In this document: piece after piece, positions 24,001-35,800 of the stretch
Numbering within the stretch: position 1 is the stretch's first letter
Layout of the letters: each line of letters opens with the position of its first letter
Origin: Motacilla alba alba
Taxonomy: Eukaryota > Chordata > Aves > Passeriformes > Motacillidae
Direction: 5' to 3'
Assembly (NCBI RefSeq): GCF_015832195.1
Contig: NC_052027.1
Span: forward strand, 8,366,149 to 8,430,148
DNA length: 64,000 nucleotides
Notes under the pieces: model-generated
The model's input: only the letters and a program-made list of their open reading frames with translations
What the model was told of the DNA's origin: nothing
Database searches by the model: none
Translations under genes and position numbers: made by a program

Positions 24001-27000
24001 TTAAAACTGAGTGTTTTAGTTGTCCAAAACTCTTTTCCTAATATTGAATAGGACTTTTTAAAAATTTTTATATTTGTTTCTCCATCTCAAACCAATTCAG
24101 GACTTAGAAAAACATCAAGAACTCGTAAATACTCACTGAATAGAACTCTTCTCCCACAAAGATGTCTCTGCCAGGACTTGCAGGTCAAGGGCCCTGGAAG
24201 TGAGTTTGCAGTGCCTAGAAAGAGCAGTTGTACCAGGTGTGCCTGTGGCTGGTGGCATGCTGGATTTTCAGGGGCAGCAGAGGGAGAGCTTCCTGCTAAT
24301 GAGCTGTGGATATACAGGCAGGGCTTTCCACGGAATAACTTTGTAACAGGGACAATTGAGCAGTTAATCAAGAATAGCAAACAAGGGCTCCATGGAAGCC
24401 CAGTTTACAGAGAGGACAAAATTGCCCTATTTTTCATGTGGCTATCTCTGTATTATGGTTGATTTTCTTTATCGCCCACTAACAGTCTTACTTGGAGGAT
24501 GGTTATTAGTTTGGAATTTCTGCAGTTAATCTGGTAGTTTAGAAGAAGCATTATCACAGCCTCCCATAGGAAGCCCCTGTCTCTGTAATGGACAGGGCAT
24601 TTTACACATGAGGTCTTATCTGGGAGCCACCATCCCTTTTCCCTGTGAACTGGCTGGTGAGTGTCTCCTGGCCAGCTGGTCTTGCTGCCTGGAGCTGCTG
24701 ATTCCCTTCCAGCCTTTCCTCCTGCCTGGCCACAACCACAGCAGGTCATGGGTTTTCCTGTCCTGCTGCACCATGAGACCATGGAAACCCACAGCTGCCA
24801 AGCTTTGACGTAGAAAAAAATGAAAAGTAACAAGAGGAAGGATGAAAGTGCTGAAAGGCATCTGGTTTTGCTGCATGAAGGCACAGGTCAGCCATGTTCT
24901 GCTTTTGCAGATGTGGGGGGAACAGCCCTTCCTCTGCCGAGATTTTGGCAGCCCCCCCATCCTCAGGGTTGCATGACCCTTTGCCAGCTTTTTCGTATTC
25001 ATGCTGTAAGAATATTTATTGCTAACAGACCCTGGGTGCTGAGCAGCTCATGGACAGACCACTATCTCCCTTTCAACAGGAAGCTGAGCTCTGTTGCTCT
25101 GCTAACCAGCACAGCAGCTGAGTGAACACAGCATCATGTCCATGAATTATTGCAAGCAACACCCATGTCCTCCCCAGTGGTGGGTGGAAGGGTCAGCTTC
25201 TCTTCACTATTCTAGTCTACCTGGGAAATCTCTTTCAGTGTCTATTTTTGTCTAGTATTTTCACTTTGAATGCAGTGCAGTGGTGACACATTTGTTATTT
25301 GACCATAATTCAGTATATAAAACCAGCCGTAACCAGGAACATTGCATTCTGCATGGCCTTGAGTGCTGAAGTAAAATTCACCTGACTTGAATGCTTGTTT
25401 CTCCAACAACACAAGCTCCAGGTCTTTTGGCTGAGAGTTTCCAGGCATTTTGCAGCCCTGGTTCACTGGAGAGCAGCTTTAGTGGTGTAATCCCACAAAT
25501 GCCTGTGATGCGGCCAGACTTTGGCAGTGGAGGGATGAGGGTGCTCCAGAGTGCCCATGAGCAGCCCCGTGCTCCCACAGTCCTGACTGGAATGCCATGG
25601 AGCTCATCAGAGCATCCTCTTGCTGCAGTAGGAGGCCAGAGGCATCACACCCTGGCTCTGGCTCATTAGTTCCCCGTGGCACTGCAGATCTGTTCCTTGC
25701 AGTACATTTTCTGATGCTCTTGTCATTCTGGGTATAAATGTCTTGAAGAAACTTCTCTCTCTTGCATCACCTGATAATTCTCACCACTAGAAGTTTCTCA
25801 AACTGAGATTTTATTTACATTGCAAAGCAGGGAGAGCTGCAGTCCCTACCCTTAGCAAACTGTCAGTCTAATAATTTTAATTTTGAAGGTCCTATAAAAT
25901 CCAGCTCCCACAGCCTCCTTCCAGCTACTGCTGTTCTAAATATCCCTGACTGGAAATGTTGCCCCTAGTTTCAGGAGCAGCTAGCAGGGCTCAGGCATCT
26001 TTAACTCACACAGTGACCCCCACCTGGGGACTTCTGCTGCATCCTCACATTGTCACTGTTGTCACACCCAGTGTGGCAGTGTCCTGCTTCCTCCATCAGT
26101 GCCTGAGGAGCAGGGGATGGACCTAAGCAATGCAAGTGTGTGCCTGCATTTTTCTGCCCTGCTGTGGGTGATATTGATTGGTCCATTAATGTAAATGTCT
26201 TGGCTGTTGTGTGTTGCTTTCCTTGCTTATTAATCAAAATCATGCAAAATGAGGGGAAAGCAATTTTTTTTAGGAAAAAAATGAAATACCATCAACAGTG
26301 ACTGATTACAGCCTGCTGGAATGTGATGGGCCTGTCTGCCACCCACCAGGCATGAGGCTCCCCACAATACCTAGGGAAAACAATTAAAATGCTTTATTTT
26401 GACAATTTTGGTCAATGTTTAGATGTTTTCTGTTCAAAAAGTGTTTTGATGGAAGATTTGCCTAAATCTGTTTGTTTGGTTAAAAAAAAAAAGTCATCCC
26501 AGTGTTTTGTTTGCATCTGATGTATTTCAGTCAATTGCAAATGGGTTTTTTTTATGTGCATGTTTTTGTTTTGCTTGGAAAAACAAATGAAAGGAAACAA
26601 CTTTAATTTGTGGGCACCTCGAAGTTATTTTTGCTACTGCCATTTCGGGAGACTTCTCTGTAGCCAGCAATGGATGCAAAACACTGAGACATAAACAAAA
26701 CATTTGGGATGTGAATATTCCCACTGAACCAACTCACAGGTTGGAAATTGAGCTGGTGCTTATGTGCCTTGGTGGATTGAGGCTTTAGCAGTAACAAATA
26801 GTACTAAGGTGTAAAAATGATCAATTAAAGATCTCCTAATGAATTAAAGTATCAGCCACTCTGAGCTGAGAAGGGTAGAAGCTGAAAGGCAGATTAGAGA
26901 AGGTGTGAAATTTCCCTGTTTGGTGTTTCTGACTGCGTGGTAGCCACAGCTCTGCATTGCTTGTATTTCTTGGTAAAACTGAAGAGAAGGGAAATATGTG

Positions 27001-27083
27001 AGGCACTGCTGCTGATCCTGTTTGTTTTTGTTATACAAACAGTGGGGAGAATCCAGATATTTATTTCTTTCCCATACAAAGAA

Positions 27084-27085
<2 letters not shown>
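21040..27085 (+). other. FHIT: FHIT intron, no gene seen
   Basis: Alternates A+T-rich stretches (for example 22080-22210) with modestly C+G-rich patches (23400-23780, 24600-24960, 25490-25680). The patches carry longer open frames on both strands simply because stops are rarer; none shows a known domain or a splice-bounded conserved segment. An A11 run lies at 26482-26492. Confidence 0.7.

Positions 27086-27116
<31 letters not shown>
27086..27116. repeat. A31 run followed by A/C-rich sequence
   Basis: Thirty-one consecutive A, then CCAAG and an A/C-rich tail to about 27150. It could be the relic of a retrotransposed poly-A tail, but no source transcript or target duplication is recognised upstream; a slipped microsatellite is equally possible. 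Confidence 0.9.
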
Positions 27117-27118
<2 letters not shown>

Positions 27119-27913
27119 AAGAAAAAAACCCAAAAACAAACCAAAAATGGATGACTGGAAAAAATTACTCCCTTTAAATTGTGTTGTTACCTCAAACCTT
27201 GGGAATATTCATTTGTTTTGTGATACAGTTGATGGATTCTGCTGTGCAGCCTGGCAGTGTGTGAGAACATAATGCATGTAGTAAAGGTGAGTAACCCCTG
27301 AGAACATCCCCACCGATGCCAAGTGGCCCATATGCTGTCATAAACACTTTTTATTCTTTTTTTTTTTCCACGCTGATCATAAGAGCCCATTTTGGGTAGA
27401 AGATCACATTAGGCTCATTCATTACCTGCTGTGCTGGTCTGTGCATCTGCAGTGCAGCATCTCTGCACTGAGCTCTGGACTCATCCCTGCGTGTTTTCTG
27501 ATATTCCAAATCGTCTGTCACGGGTATACACAGATCTTCTCCTGTGTGAGTCCTGGAGCAATGTGCACCAGAGATAAAAATTATACTTAAAGGTGGCTAT
27601 ACTTCTGGGGGATATGGTTGTTGATAGCTGATGTTAGGTTTTATATGTATTGTCAAGAGAAATTCCTGCAAATTGATACTTGTAGCAAAACTATCAGTTC
27701 TTGTAGCAGAAGAGAAGGAAACTGACTGGCAGATGAACTGGCTCTATTCTTATGAATAAATTTAAAATCTAATGAGAACAACAGGTGTGAGACAGTAGTG
27801 AAATTTTACAGTATCCCTGCAAACTTTAATCTACACTTTTATTTTTCTTGAAGGTCTGTCCAAAAGCGAAATTCCAGGCCTAGGGCTACTGAAGACTGTC
27901 TTTAAAGTTGCTT
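27117..27913 (+). other. FHIT: FHIT intron, no gene seen
   Basis: Ordinary intron containing a T11 run at 27357-27367. Nothing else recognised. Confidence 0.65.
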
Positions 27914-28058
27914 TGTGATTTTGAGCAATACATCATACGAGCAGTGATGTTCAGATGATACATTGCACTAATACATCACAGGAGCACTTTTGCTCTTATG
28001 ATATATTAGTATAATACACTATCAGAACACTATCACTGATATATTACTCAAAAACACA
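27914..28058. repeat. Long imperfect inverted repeat (about 70-bp arms, 4-nt loop)
   Basis: Left arm 27914-27986 and right arm 27991-28058 are imperfect reverse complements around the spacer CTTT. Shared blocks include TTTTGAG with CTCAAAA at the outer ends, ACTAATA with TATTAGT, and GAGCA with TGCTC at the loop. By eye the arms match at about three quarters of positions with one short gap. In the inner 25 bp every difference is a transition, with the left arm carrying C or G where the right implies T or A. The structure could be a decayed inverted duplication, a MITE-like palindrome or a hairpin RNA. It is A+T-rich and lies 1.6 kb upstream of the FHIT exon. Confidence 0.78.
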
Positions 28059-29611
28059 GTTTCTGACCCTCAAGATTCACCCTCATCTCTAGTCTGAATA
28101 CACTGAAAGCTGTGGATAATGATAAGAATAAGAAATCACATATTCGGTTTCTCTAGGGTAAAGCTGAGGAAGAAAAATGCTGTGGTATTTGGAATATTTC
28201 ATTAACTGAAACATCCTTGTGTTTTCATTTTATTCACTGAGCAAATGTTATTATGGATAGAAGCTAACACAATATAGGTGTGTTTGAATTTTCTTACAAA
28301 TAGCCTAAGAAAACCTTTTTTGATTTCATATTTCATTATAGACTTAAGCCATGTTTTGAGAATGTTTCCACGAGGTGCAGGAGGTTCAGCTGATTTCTAC
28401 CTCATCAAATTGAATCAGGTGCAAGCTATCTAAATTCTTTGCAAACCATTCAGTGCCGTTTCTGATGCAGGCATTTTTTTTAAAGGATTTAGGCACGATC
28501 TAAAAAGCTCTGAAGATGCATAAATGTGGTCTATCACTCAGATTATTTGCTGCCTCTCCTCACTGAGTTGTTGGGGTTTTTTTTGCAGAAGAATTATTCT
28601 CAGTTATTGTTTTTCTTTACTCAAGAGTGAAAGACCAAGGGGAAAAGTGAAAGGAATGTATTGCAATGTTGTTAGTAGCTGAACTTACTGCAGAAAAGTA
28701 TTTTTCCCAGTAGAGTTTGGGTCTTAAGGACTTTGCATTACCCTTCCTTTATGGTATGAAGAGAGTGTCAGAAAAAAAAGGTAATAGTAATGACTCAACA
28801 CTAAGGTGCCATTTGTGTTCTTGCCCATAATTTTGTTTGTTTTCCCCAGATCACATCAGCATTTTTGACAAAAACACATCACCGTTCACCTCCTTCCAAA
28901 CTGGGTAACCCAAAGCTGCCTGTGCAGCTCAGTCCTCACCTCTGCTACCCTGTGGGCAATGGCCCTGTGCCAGGAGAGGGACACACTCCAGGCTCTTCCA
29001 AACTGGGCTCATAATCCTTGTGCCTCACAGGTTTAGGGCCACCTGGCACTCTGTCCCTGCAAGTGTGTCCCCAGCATGTCTTGTGCCCCACAGGTTTCAG
29101 TTTGTTGTATTTGGGCTACAGCCTCCAGGGAGGAAAGGAAGCATTAAAGTCTTTTTACCCTTGTGAGAGGCACTGTCCTCTTCTGCCCACGTGCTGACCA
29201 TGGTGTGGCAGCTGCTGCTCTGTCCCCAGACAGGGAGCCCTGAGCCCAGGCTGCCCACACAAGCTCTCCCCCACATCCCATCTCCAGCACCTTCTTATTC
29301 CCCTCTGTTCCAAAGCCTCAACACTCAGCTCCAAGGGACATTGTTATTTCAAAGCTGTGGCTAAATATGTCTCTGACTGACGACTATGAATAATTCCAGA
29401 GAGCCCCTAAACTTCCAGGCATTTCACTCTGAAGCTCATATAATACACCAGGGCTGCTCTCTCATGTTTTTCATCTTTTATATTCTCCAAAGAGTTGAGA
29501 TACAGTTATGGAACAGGTTAATGTATTTTCCTCTGAATATAATGCTGTGGGAGCCTCTGCATGGTTACTTGTGTGTGTTGAGAATAATGCTGACAGTTCA
29601 GAAAAAAAAAG
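28059..29611 (+). other. FHIT: FHIT intron immediately upstream of the exon
   Basis: A+T-rich to about 28880, then a C+G-richer block at 28880-29340 with small internal direct repeats: CTTCCAAACTGGG at 28893-28905 and 28995-29007, and CTTGTGCCYCACAGGTTT at 29017-29034 and 29080-29097. No gene recognised in it. An A9 run (29602-29610) ends just before the acceptor region. Confidence 0.65.
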
Positions 29612-29654
29612 TCATGAACTTGATAATCACTATTATTTTGTTTCACGTTTTCAG
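29612..29654 (+). promoter_or_regulatory. FHIT: 3' splice site of the FHIT exon: branch region, pyrimidine tract and AG
   Basis: The exon is preceded by a T-rich stretch ending in GTTTCACGTTTTCAG at 29654. No AG occurs between 29612 and the final AG, so the AG-exclusion zone contains the branch point; the TTGATAATCAC segment (about 29620-29630) puts candidate branch adenines about 25-32 nt from the junction. The placement agrees with the homology start at the first triad histidine. Confidence 0.85.
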
Positions 29655-29723
29655 CATGTTCATGTCCACGTGCTGCCAAGGAGGGCTGGAGACTTCAGCA
29701 GGAATGATGATGTCTACGAGGAA
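29655..29723 (+). CDS. FHIT: FHIT internal coding exon with the histidine triad (human exon 8 equivalent)
   Basis: FHIT is a diadenosine polyphosphate hydrolase (Ap3A to AMP plus ADP) of the HIT superfamily and a tumour suppressor located in cytosol and mitochondria. The exon is 69 bp, exactly 23 codons, phase 0 at both ends. It reads [14 protein letters not shown] then SRNDDVYEE. By human numbering these are residues 94-116: the triad histidines are His94 (29655-29657), His96, the catalytic nucleophile (29661-29663), and His98 (29667-29669); Tyr114, the Src-family phosphorylation site, is the TAC at 29715-29717. Against human FHIT recalled from memory the differences are Arg for Lys103, Ser for His108, Asp for Ser112 and Val for Ile113, all outside the triad. 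The exon is bounded by TTTTCAG and GTAAGA, so the open frame that continues beyond either edge is intron. Partial gene: the exons on either side lie outside the window or were not recognised. Identity is very likely; orthology to a particular species is not testable here. Confidence 0.94.
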
Positions 29724-29729
29724 GTAAGA
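29722..29729 (+). promoter_or_regulatory. FHIT: 5' splice site of the FHIT exon (AA|GTAAGA)
   Basis: The Glu-Glu codons at the exon end are followed directly by GTAAGA, a near-consensus U1 donor. It coincides with the point where similarity to FHIT stops (after residue 116 in human numbering), which decides the exon end. Confidence 0.88.
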
Positions 29730-30840
29730 GTTACTTACACTCCATTTCTTCTTCAGAGTTGATTTTGCTGTTAGTAAATTGCTTTAATGGCCCAGGCCCT
29801 CCCATGGGTGGAGGGATGGGATCCCTGCATTTTTATTGCTTGCAAAGATCCTGTGACAGCACCAAGATCTATACTGAGATTTCCTCGTGAGCTCCCTCTC
29901 TGAGGGAGGATACAGTTGACACCTTTGGTACTTCAGTCTGTCACTGCACACAGGATGCATCTCTACAAATAATTGTGGTCTCTTATTTTGAGGGCACAGG
30001 GAAAAAGGGTGACCACATGTTCAGCCTGGCAAGCAGGGAGGGTGTCCTACACCAGCTGCTTGCCTGGGGTGCCAAACCTCCCCCTTCTAACCAGAGAAAA
30101 CACAGGCAGCTTGTTACAGCTCAATCACAAATTGCCTTCTGGCCTGATTTTTGTAGGGCTCTGCTCAGCTCTGGGCACATCACATTGTAGCCCCAAAGAT
30201 GGAAATTAAAGAGCAACTCTGCATATAGATGGGATATCTGCATGTGTGCAGATTGTGCAGCAGAGCTCGGCTCATGAGCTGTTCCAGTGTGACTGAATCA
30301 CTGGCTTTTGTTTAAATGAACAATTGTACTGGCATTAACAAAAAGTTTTCCCCAGTTTGACAGCTGTCATAATGATTCTATGAGAAAGTCTCACTATTGT
30401 TAAATTTACAGCTTGTTCTTGGTGGGTTTGGTAGGATCCTCTATCTGAAATATGACATCTCCTTCTCTTTCTGAAAGTAATTAATATAAACTTGTTCAGT
30501 GCTACTGCAACACCATCTGCTTGAAAGAGACGTCGTGACATTTTCTGCTTTTGTATTTTTTCCTTTGTGATATCTACATGACGACAAGTCCCCACTCACA
30601 AAAAAATGGTGGAGTGTTTTAAAGTTTTTCAATTACTTAAATATGCAAAAATGGAGAAGAAAGCATGTTACTGACAAGTTGTATGAAATGTAGTGCCTGA
30701 AAACTCCACTAGGTAAGGGTAAAAGCTTAATGAGACTGCTGAGCAAGGAGCTCCAATGGAAGTAAATGATGGCAATCCTTGCTGGTGTGGTGGTTAAAAG
30801 CAGTGTAATGAGACAAAAGTTAACACCAAAAGGGTTTTCA
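29724..30840 (+). other. FHIT: FHIT downstream intron, start
   Basis: Intron beginning at the GTAAGA donor. No exon or element recognised. The next coding exon, which in human encodes the C-terminal residues from 117, is not seen here. Confidence 0.75.
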
Positions 30841-31020
30841 GGCGCTGGAAAAGGCTGTTCAGGGAAGTGGTGCAGTCACCATCCCTGGAGGTGTTTAAAA
30901 GATGTGTAGATGAGGCTCTCAGGGAGGTGGGTTACTGATGGGCTTGGCAGTGCTGGGTTGATGGCTGGATTCAGTGACCTTACAGGTGTTTTCCACCTAA
31001 ATGATTGTATGGTTCTATGA
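30841..31020 (+). mobile_element. CR1 LINE 3' end, 5'-truncated
   Basis: About 180 bp matches the 3' untranslated end of avian CR1 retrotransposons: the CACCATCCCTGGAGGTGTTT segment, then GGGCTTGGCAGTGCTGGGTT, then TTCCACCTAAATGATTGTAT and a terminal GGTTCTATGA, a decayed form of the CR1 octamer terminus. Typical 5' truncation; no reverse transcriptase remains. The left edge is approximate. Confidence 0.88.
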
Positions 31021-31237
31021 TCTTTTCCTTTTCACTTGTGTTAACAGATTTCAGATGCTGCATCAACCCATCAAATCTCTTTTTATTTTGTCATATTTAA
31101 AATTCCATTTGCTTCTTTTTTAACACAATTATTCCTCCCTTGCTATAGCTAAACAGAAACAGGCAAAACTCTGATGAACTAGACTATATATTTAGTGTTG
31201 GTAGATGCAAAAGGGTGGCAAATTGGGGAAGAATTTC

Positions 31238-31253
31238 TTTTTTTTTTTTTTTT
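31238..31253. repeat. T16 run
   Basis: Uninterrupted T16. Confidence 0.85.
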
Positions 31254-32797
31254 GTCATTTCCAATTACAGCAATTGTAGGTGTTGCTTTTAGCAAACAGG
31301 AAGCATAAATATTTAGACATAGATGTGATAATATATCTTTTAGCAGAAGAATGTATAGCCTCAGAGTCTAACTAGCTATTCTTGAACACCACAGAGCTAA
31401 CGTGCTTTTGTACAGACTGTAGCTGAAGAAAGATATATTTTTTTTATGATGCCAGGGAAACAAAAAGACATTTGCTGCTATAAAAAGTTTGGTGCTGAGT
31501 TCTATCACTGTCTGGATTGAGGATGGAGGGACTTAAGCAATTTGCTATCACAGGTGAATAAAGCTATTTTGAAAAATGAAAAAGGGACAAATTATTTAAA
31601 ATACAGCTGACTTTGGAGATAATTTGGAGCTTATGTCAGTACAGCAAAAACATTTTGATTTAATGCATCTCTGTGTGATGTCAGCAAGTCATATCCTTTT
31701 GACAAGAAGATACTTTAAAAGATTTAGGAAGATATGTAGATCATGGTGGGGCAACAGGCTGGAAATCAACAAGAGATAAAGTACCATTAGGTGAGATGTG
31801 GGAGCTGGAGAGAGCTTTAAATCTATTTTTCATGAAATTTGTACTTTAAAAATCAAAAACCCGTTCGTAAACACTTCATTTCCATGTATTTGAGTGATAG
31901 ATGGTGTTGTAGTTTAGGCAGCAAAGACCACCTTCCAAAATCATTCCAACAGCCTTTTCCTTGTAAAATGTGCCATGGAGGCTGATCAGCCTCTCTCAAA
32001 CTCTCTGTGCAATTGTAAAGCACACCGAGGATAAATTGTGCATATTGCAGTGCCTGGGTTAGCTACCACAGCCAAAGGTTTAACAGCAATTGGGAGCAAT
32101 TTTCACAGGCTCTAGGTCTCAGCTCTGGCTCAACATGGCTTTTGCAAACCCCTTTCTATCTGTAAGTGCCTTTGAGCTCTCCAAGCTCTGCAGTTGTCAT
32201 CTGTATATGCTCAGCAGATTGGTGATAAATCCCACTGCTCTTAGTGTCTGACAGTGAAAGGAATGCCCAGATGCTGAGACATCACTCCTCTCAGGAGCCT
32301 TCTAGAACTGAGACAGCCAGAAAACGCTTGCAGTCTCTCACTGTGAGCTTAATTTCTCCCATTCAGTTTTGGAGTGACCACTCACCTGATGGAAAAGAGA
32401 GAAGAAAGCACATAGGTTGTTCCCTGCTTAGTCTGTTTGCTGGGCTCGGAGGCCTTCAGGCTTTTGGCTCAGAAGCTCTTACACAGCCCTGTCTAAAGCA
32501 GCTTTTAAGTGTAAAGAGTATAATTAAGGGTAAGGTGTTTCTTAGCACTTGTATTTTAATCAGGTATCTGATGGACACAAATGTCTGCTGATTTCTGGAT
32601 ATATTTTTAGAACTGTGGTAGTGGAAAATTAATTGTAGAAGGAATAAAACAGGGGCTGACACTTATTTCACAGCATCTTCTCTAAGGCACTCCTTGGTAG
32701 AATCTGTCACTTAATATTTTAGGGTTTTTTTACCTCAGTGCATATGAAAGAAGTCACTGTATGATTTTTCCAAGATAAAAAGAGAATAACTAATAGT

Positions 32798-32814
32798 AAA
32801 AAAAAAAAAAAAAA
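32798..32814. repeat. A17 run
   Basis: Uninterrupted A17; no retroelement body recognised beside it. Confidence 0.85.
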
Positions 32815-35800
32815 CTTCATTTAATATTTTAGATGTATTTCCTCTGCATCTTTGCAGGGCTATTTCTTGAAAGGGTATTTCCTGGGAAGTGTTAGTCATC
32901 CACTGTCTGGGCTCACTGTAGTGGAAAGCTAAAGCTATAGTTTATCAGTTCTTACATTTCTCTGCAATTATTTGAAGCCTAATCCTGCAAGTGTGTGCAT
33001 GCCAAAGTTAAATTGGTCTTACAGGATTTTTTATAGGATCAGGTCCTTCATCTTTTACTATTGCTAGATTACTTTTCTCATCTTCATCTTGAGTAGTTCT
33101 TATTCATTGATTCTTTATTTCTTGGACAGCAGAACAATAGCAGCTAAATATTAGGAAAACCTTCCATTAGAATAACTCTTTATACCTCTGTATTTTCTGT
33201 TTGGTTTGAAAGAGATTTAATTTCACATTTATTAATCAAGCAACTTAAAAGCGTCTTATGAAGTAGTTGCTTGCCTTGAAGTAGATGAGTTCTTTGCTAT
33301 TATAAGGGCATGTCACAGTGACTGATAAGAATTTGGTATGAAAGAACATCTTTACTGTAGAACAGCCCCCAGTGTTGTTGCAGTCAGCACAAGTACTGCA
33401 GTTGTTGGAGGTCATTGTGCCCAAGACATTCAGGAACATTATCCTGAAAAGTCTTGGCACTTCCAGGCATCTGTGGGCAGCCCTCATTCAGTGGGTGTTT
33501 GAAAAGTCCATAGCACAGCCTGTCCCTGGTCTCCACTGAGTGCTTAGCCATTACTGCAATATAAATAACATTCATCATCCTTTAGGCTGGCAGGTAATAG
33601 CTGTACTGGGCCAGAGACGATGGGGCTCTCTCAGAAAGGAAGACTCAATCAAAACTCTGCGCTCCTGTTATGAGCGCTGACCTCAATAAGTTAATTTTGA
33701 GGCTGACAGACTTGGATGGGTAAGGGCAGCCTGGCCTCTCAGTGAAACCCTGAGCATCCCTGACATGCTGAGGTGAGTTTACACCCCTATTCCTCCCTAA
33801 ATTCTGTGTTTCACTTGGTGCCTGCAGCCTCCTGTAAGAGATGCAGCTGCCACAGCAATGCACATCCAGGGCTGTGCACACAGGGCAAAGAGTGCCCAGC
33901 CCCTCACCAGCCTTGCTCTCATGCCCTCCTCGTTTAATTGCCTGTCTGCAGTTCCCAGCCTAGACTGGAAAGCACTGAAAAAGGGGAAAAGTGTGAAAGA
34001 GAGAGGTTAACCCAAACCCCTGCGTCTCCATCCTCCTCTGCCTGCATCATGGATCTCTTCTAATGAACCTGAGTGAAACTTCCTACTGTGAGCTCCTCAG
34101 TAATTTATGAAATTTTGTAAAAAGACAGCAAAAGAATTTGCTTCATGCTATCCTCCTTCCCCTCTGGCATTCAGGCAAGCAGTGAGAGACTCACTTAGGA
34201 AAAGATACTTTGACTTAGTGATCTCATTCAGCACATTATGCTAAATCATTGCAGCAAGAATACCTATTAGTAATCATTTCCAGTTCCAGGAAGGATGAAG
34301 GAGGAGGCATTTTGGCATATGAGTCAAGAACCTGCTGGGCTGTTTCTTCAGGCTGGCAAAACAGGGGAACTGTGGTGAATTCAGAAGTTTAGTCAAACAA
34401 GCCTGAAGTTTAATTCTCCCTGAATGGCTTTGACTGTGACATGCCATCACTCCGAGCTGCAGACAGCATCCTGCCTGCTGCTGGGCACTGAGCCTGGCAC
34501 AGGGCTGGAAACCTGCACAGCTGCACTGAGCTGCTTGAAGGGCTTAAAGGTAAGGTATGAAGTAAAAAGATAAATAAGCCCTCATCCAGGTCTGTGAGAC
34601 AAAATGGAAAGATGCCCAACAGCTCCTGTGAGCATCAGATTGAACTATTCATGAAAATTAATGGCATGCAGAGCTAATAGGCTGTTCCTTGGCCTCAGAA
34701 TGATATTGTACCTTCTGGGAACATATTGTAGCCTGCTGAGAGATCAGTCTGCTGTGTCTGAACTCCCCTGGGGCCAGACCCTGCTCTCTCTGCACCCTGC
34801 ATGGTTAAACCACAGAAAAGGACAGAAGCAGCACAGAATCTAAGTAGTTTTGTGGGGTGTTTTTTAAAGCTCTGGTTTTCCCAGGTACAAGTTTATTTCC
34901 TAATCTCCTGATGCAGCAGCAAATAAATTCTTCCCAGTAGGCTTCAGATTTTACCCTGGTCTTGCCAATGCTGCTTTTTCTAACTGCAAGCATCAGAGGA
35001 GGTTCTCCTAGCCAAGGAGTATGAGCCTTTCCCAGTTGATTCCCGAGTCTTGTGATATTTCAGTGGCTCCAGCAGGGCAGGGCACATGAACTGTGTGTGA
35101 ATATTTCCAGCTGAGAGTATTGCAATAGAACCTAGAATTGTGCCAGTAATTATGGTTCTGAACTCATAGATAGATGGACAAAAAATCATTTTTAATTAAC
35201 CTGAAACAGTGTTTTTTTCCCATCAAATGAATTTCCTTTTTGATTTAAACAGGATAATTTATTTTCTGGACCATAATATTTTGTCTGATTAGGACTGGAA
35301 ATCCCTGGATAATGCTGGCATGCCCTGCAAGCTTATTTCATGTCCTCAACCTACATGAGGCAAAACTGATAAATTTGTCAGTAAGGCCCAGTATCAATCC
35401 TGGGAGACATCCTAGGGTCACATTTATCTCCCTAGATGAAAACCCCACTGTTTATGGTATTTTCTGCCCTTCCCAGCCCTGTGAGGTATTTCTTAATTTG
35501 ACACCTGAAATCTCTGAGACCTTCCTCTATGCTGTCTGTGTCACTGCACTTACTTTAAGATAGCAGAATATCATAATCTGATCTGATTAAGAGCCATTTC
35601 ATTCATTGTGATATCTTTCATAGGATCTAGAGAAACGGAAACAGCTCAGCTATAGAAAGGAATTAGAAGTGGTTGAAGGTTTTCCCACTAAGGCAGCCAT
35701 CCCTCATGATCACACACATGCCCTTTACACCTAGGCTTTGTCTGGAAGGCAATGTGCATTTGGCATTTTGCACACTGTGGATCAGCCTCATTGCCCTCTA

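Noticed and set aside
1..29654. Search for the preceding FHIT exon, which ends just before the triad
   Set aside because: No segment resembling the FHIT residues before His94 was recognised, so it presumably lies upstream of the window.
30368..30384. GATTCTATGAGAAAG resembling the CR1 terminal octamer
   Set aside because: The upstream 150 bp shows none of the CR1 3' end sequence, so one octamer is chance.
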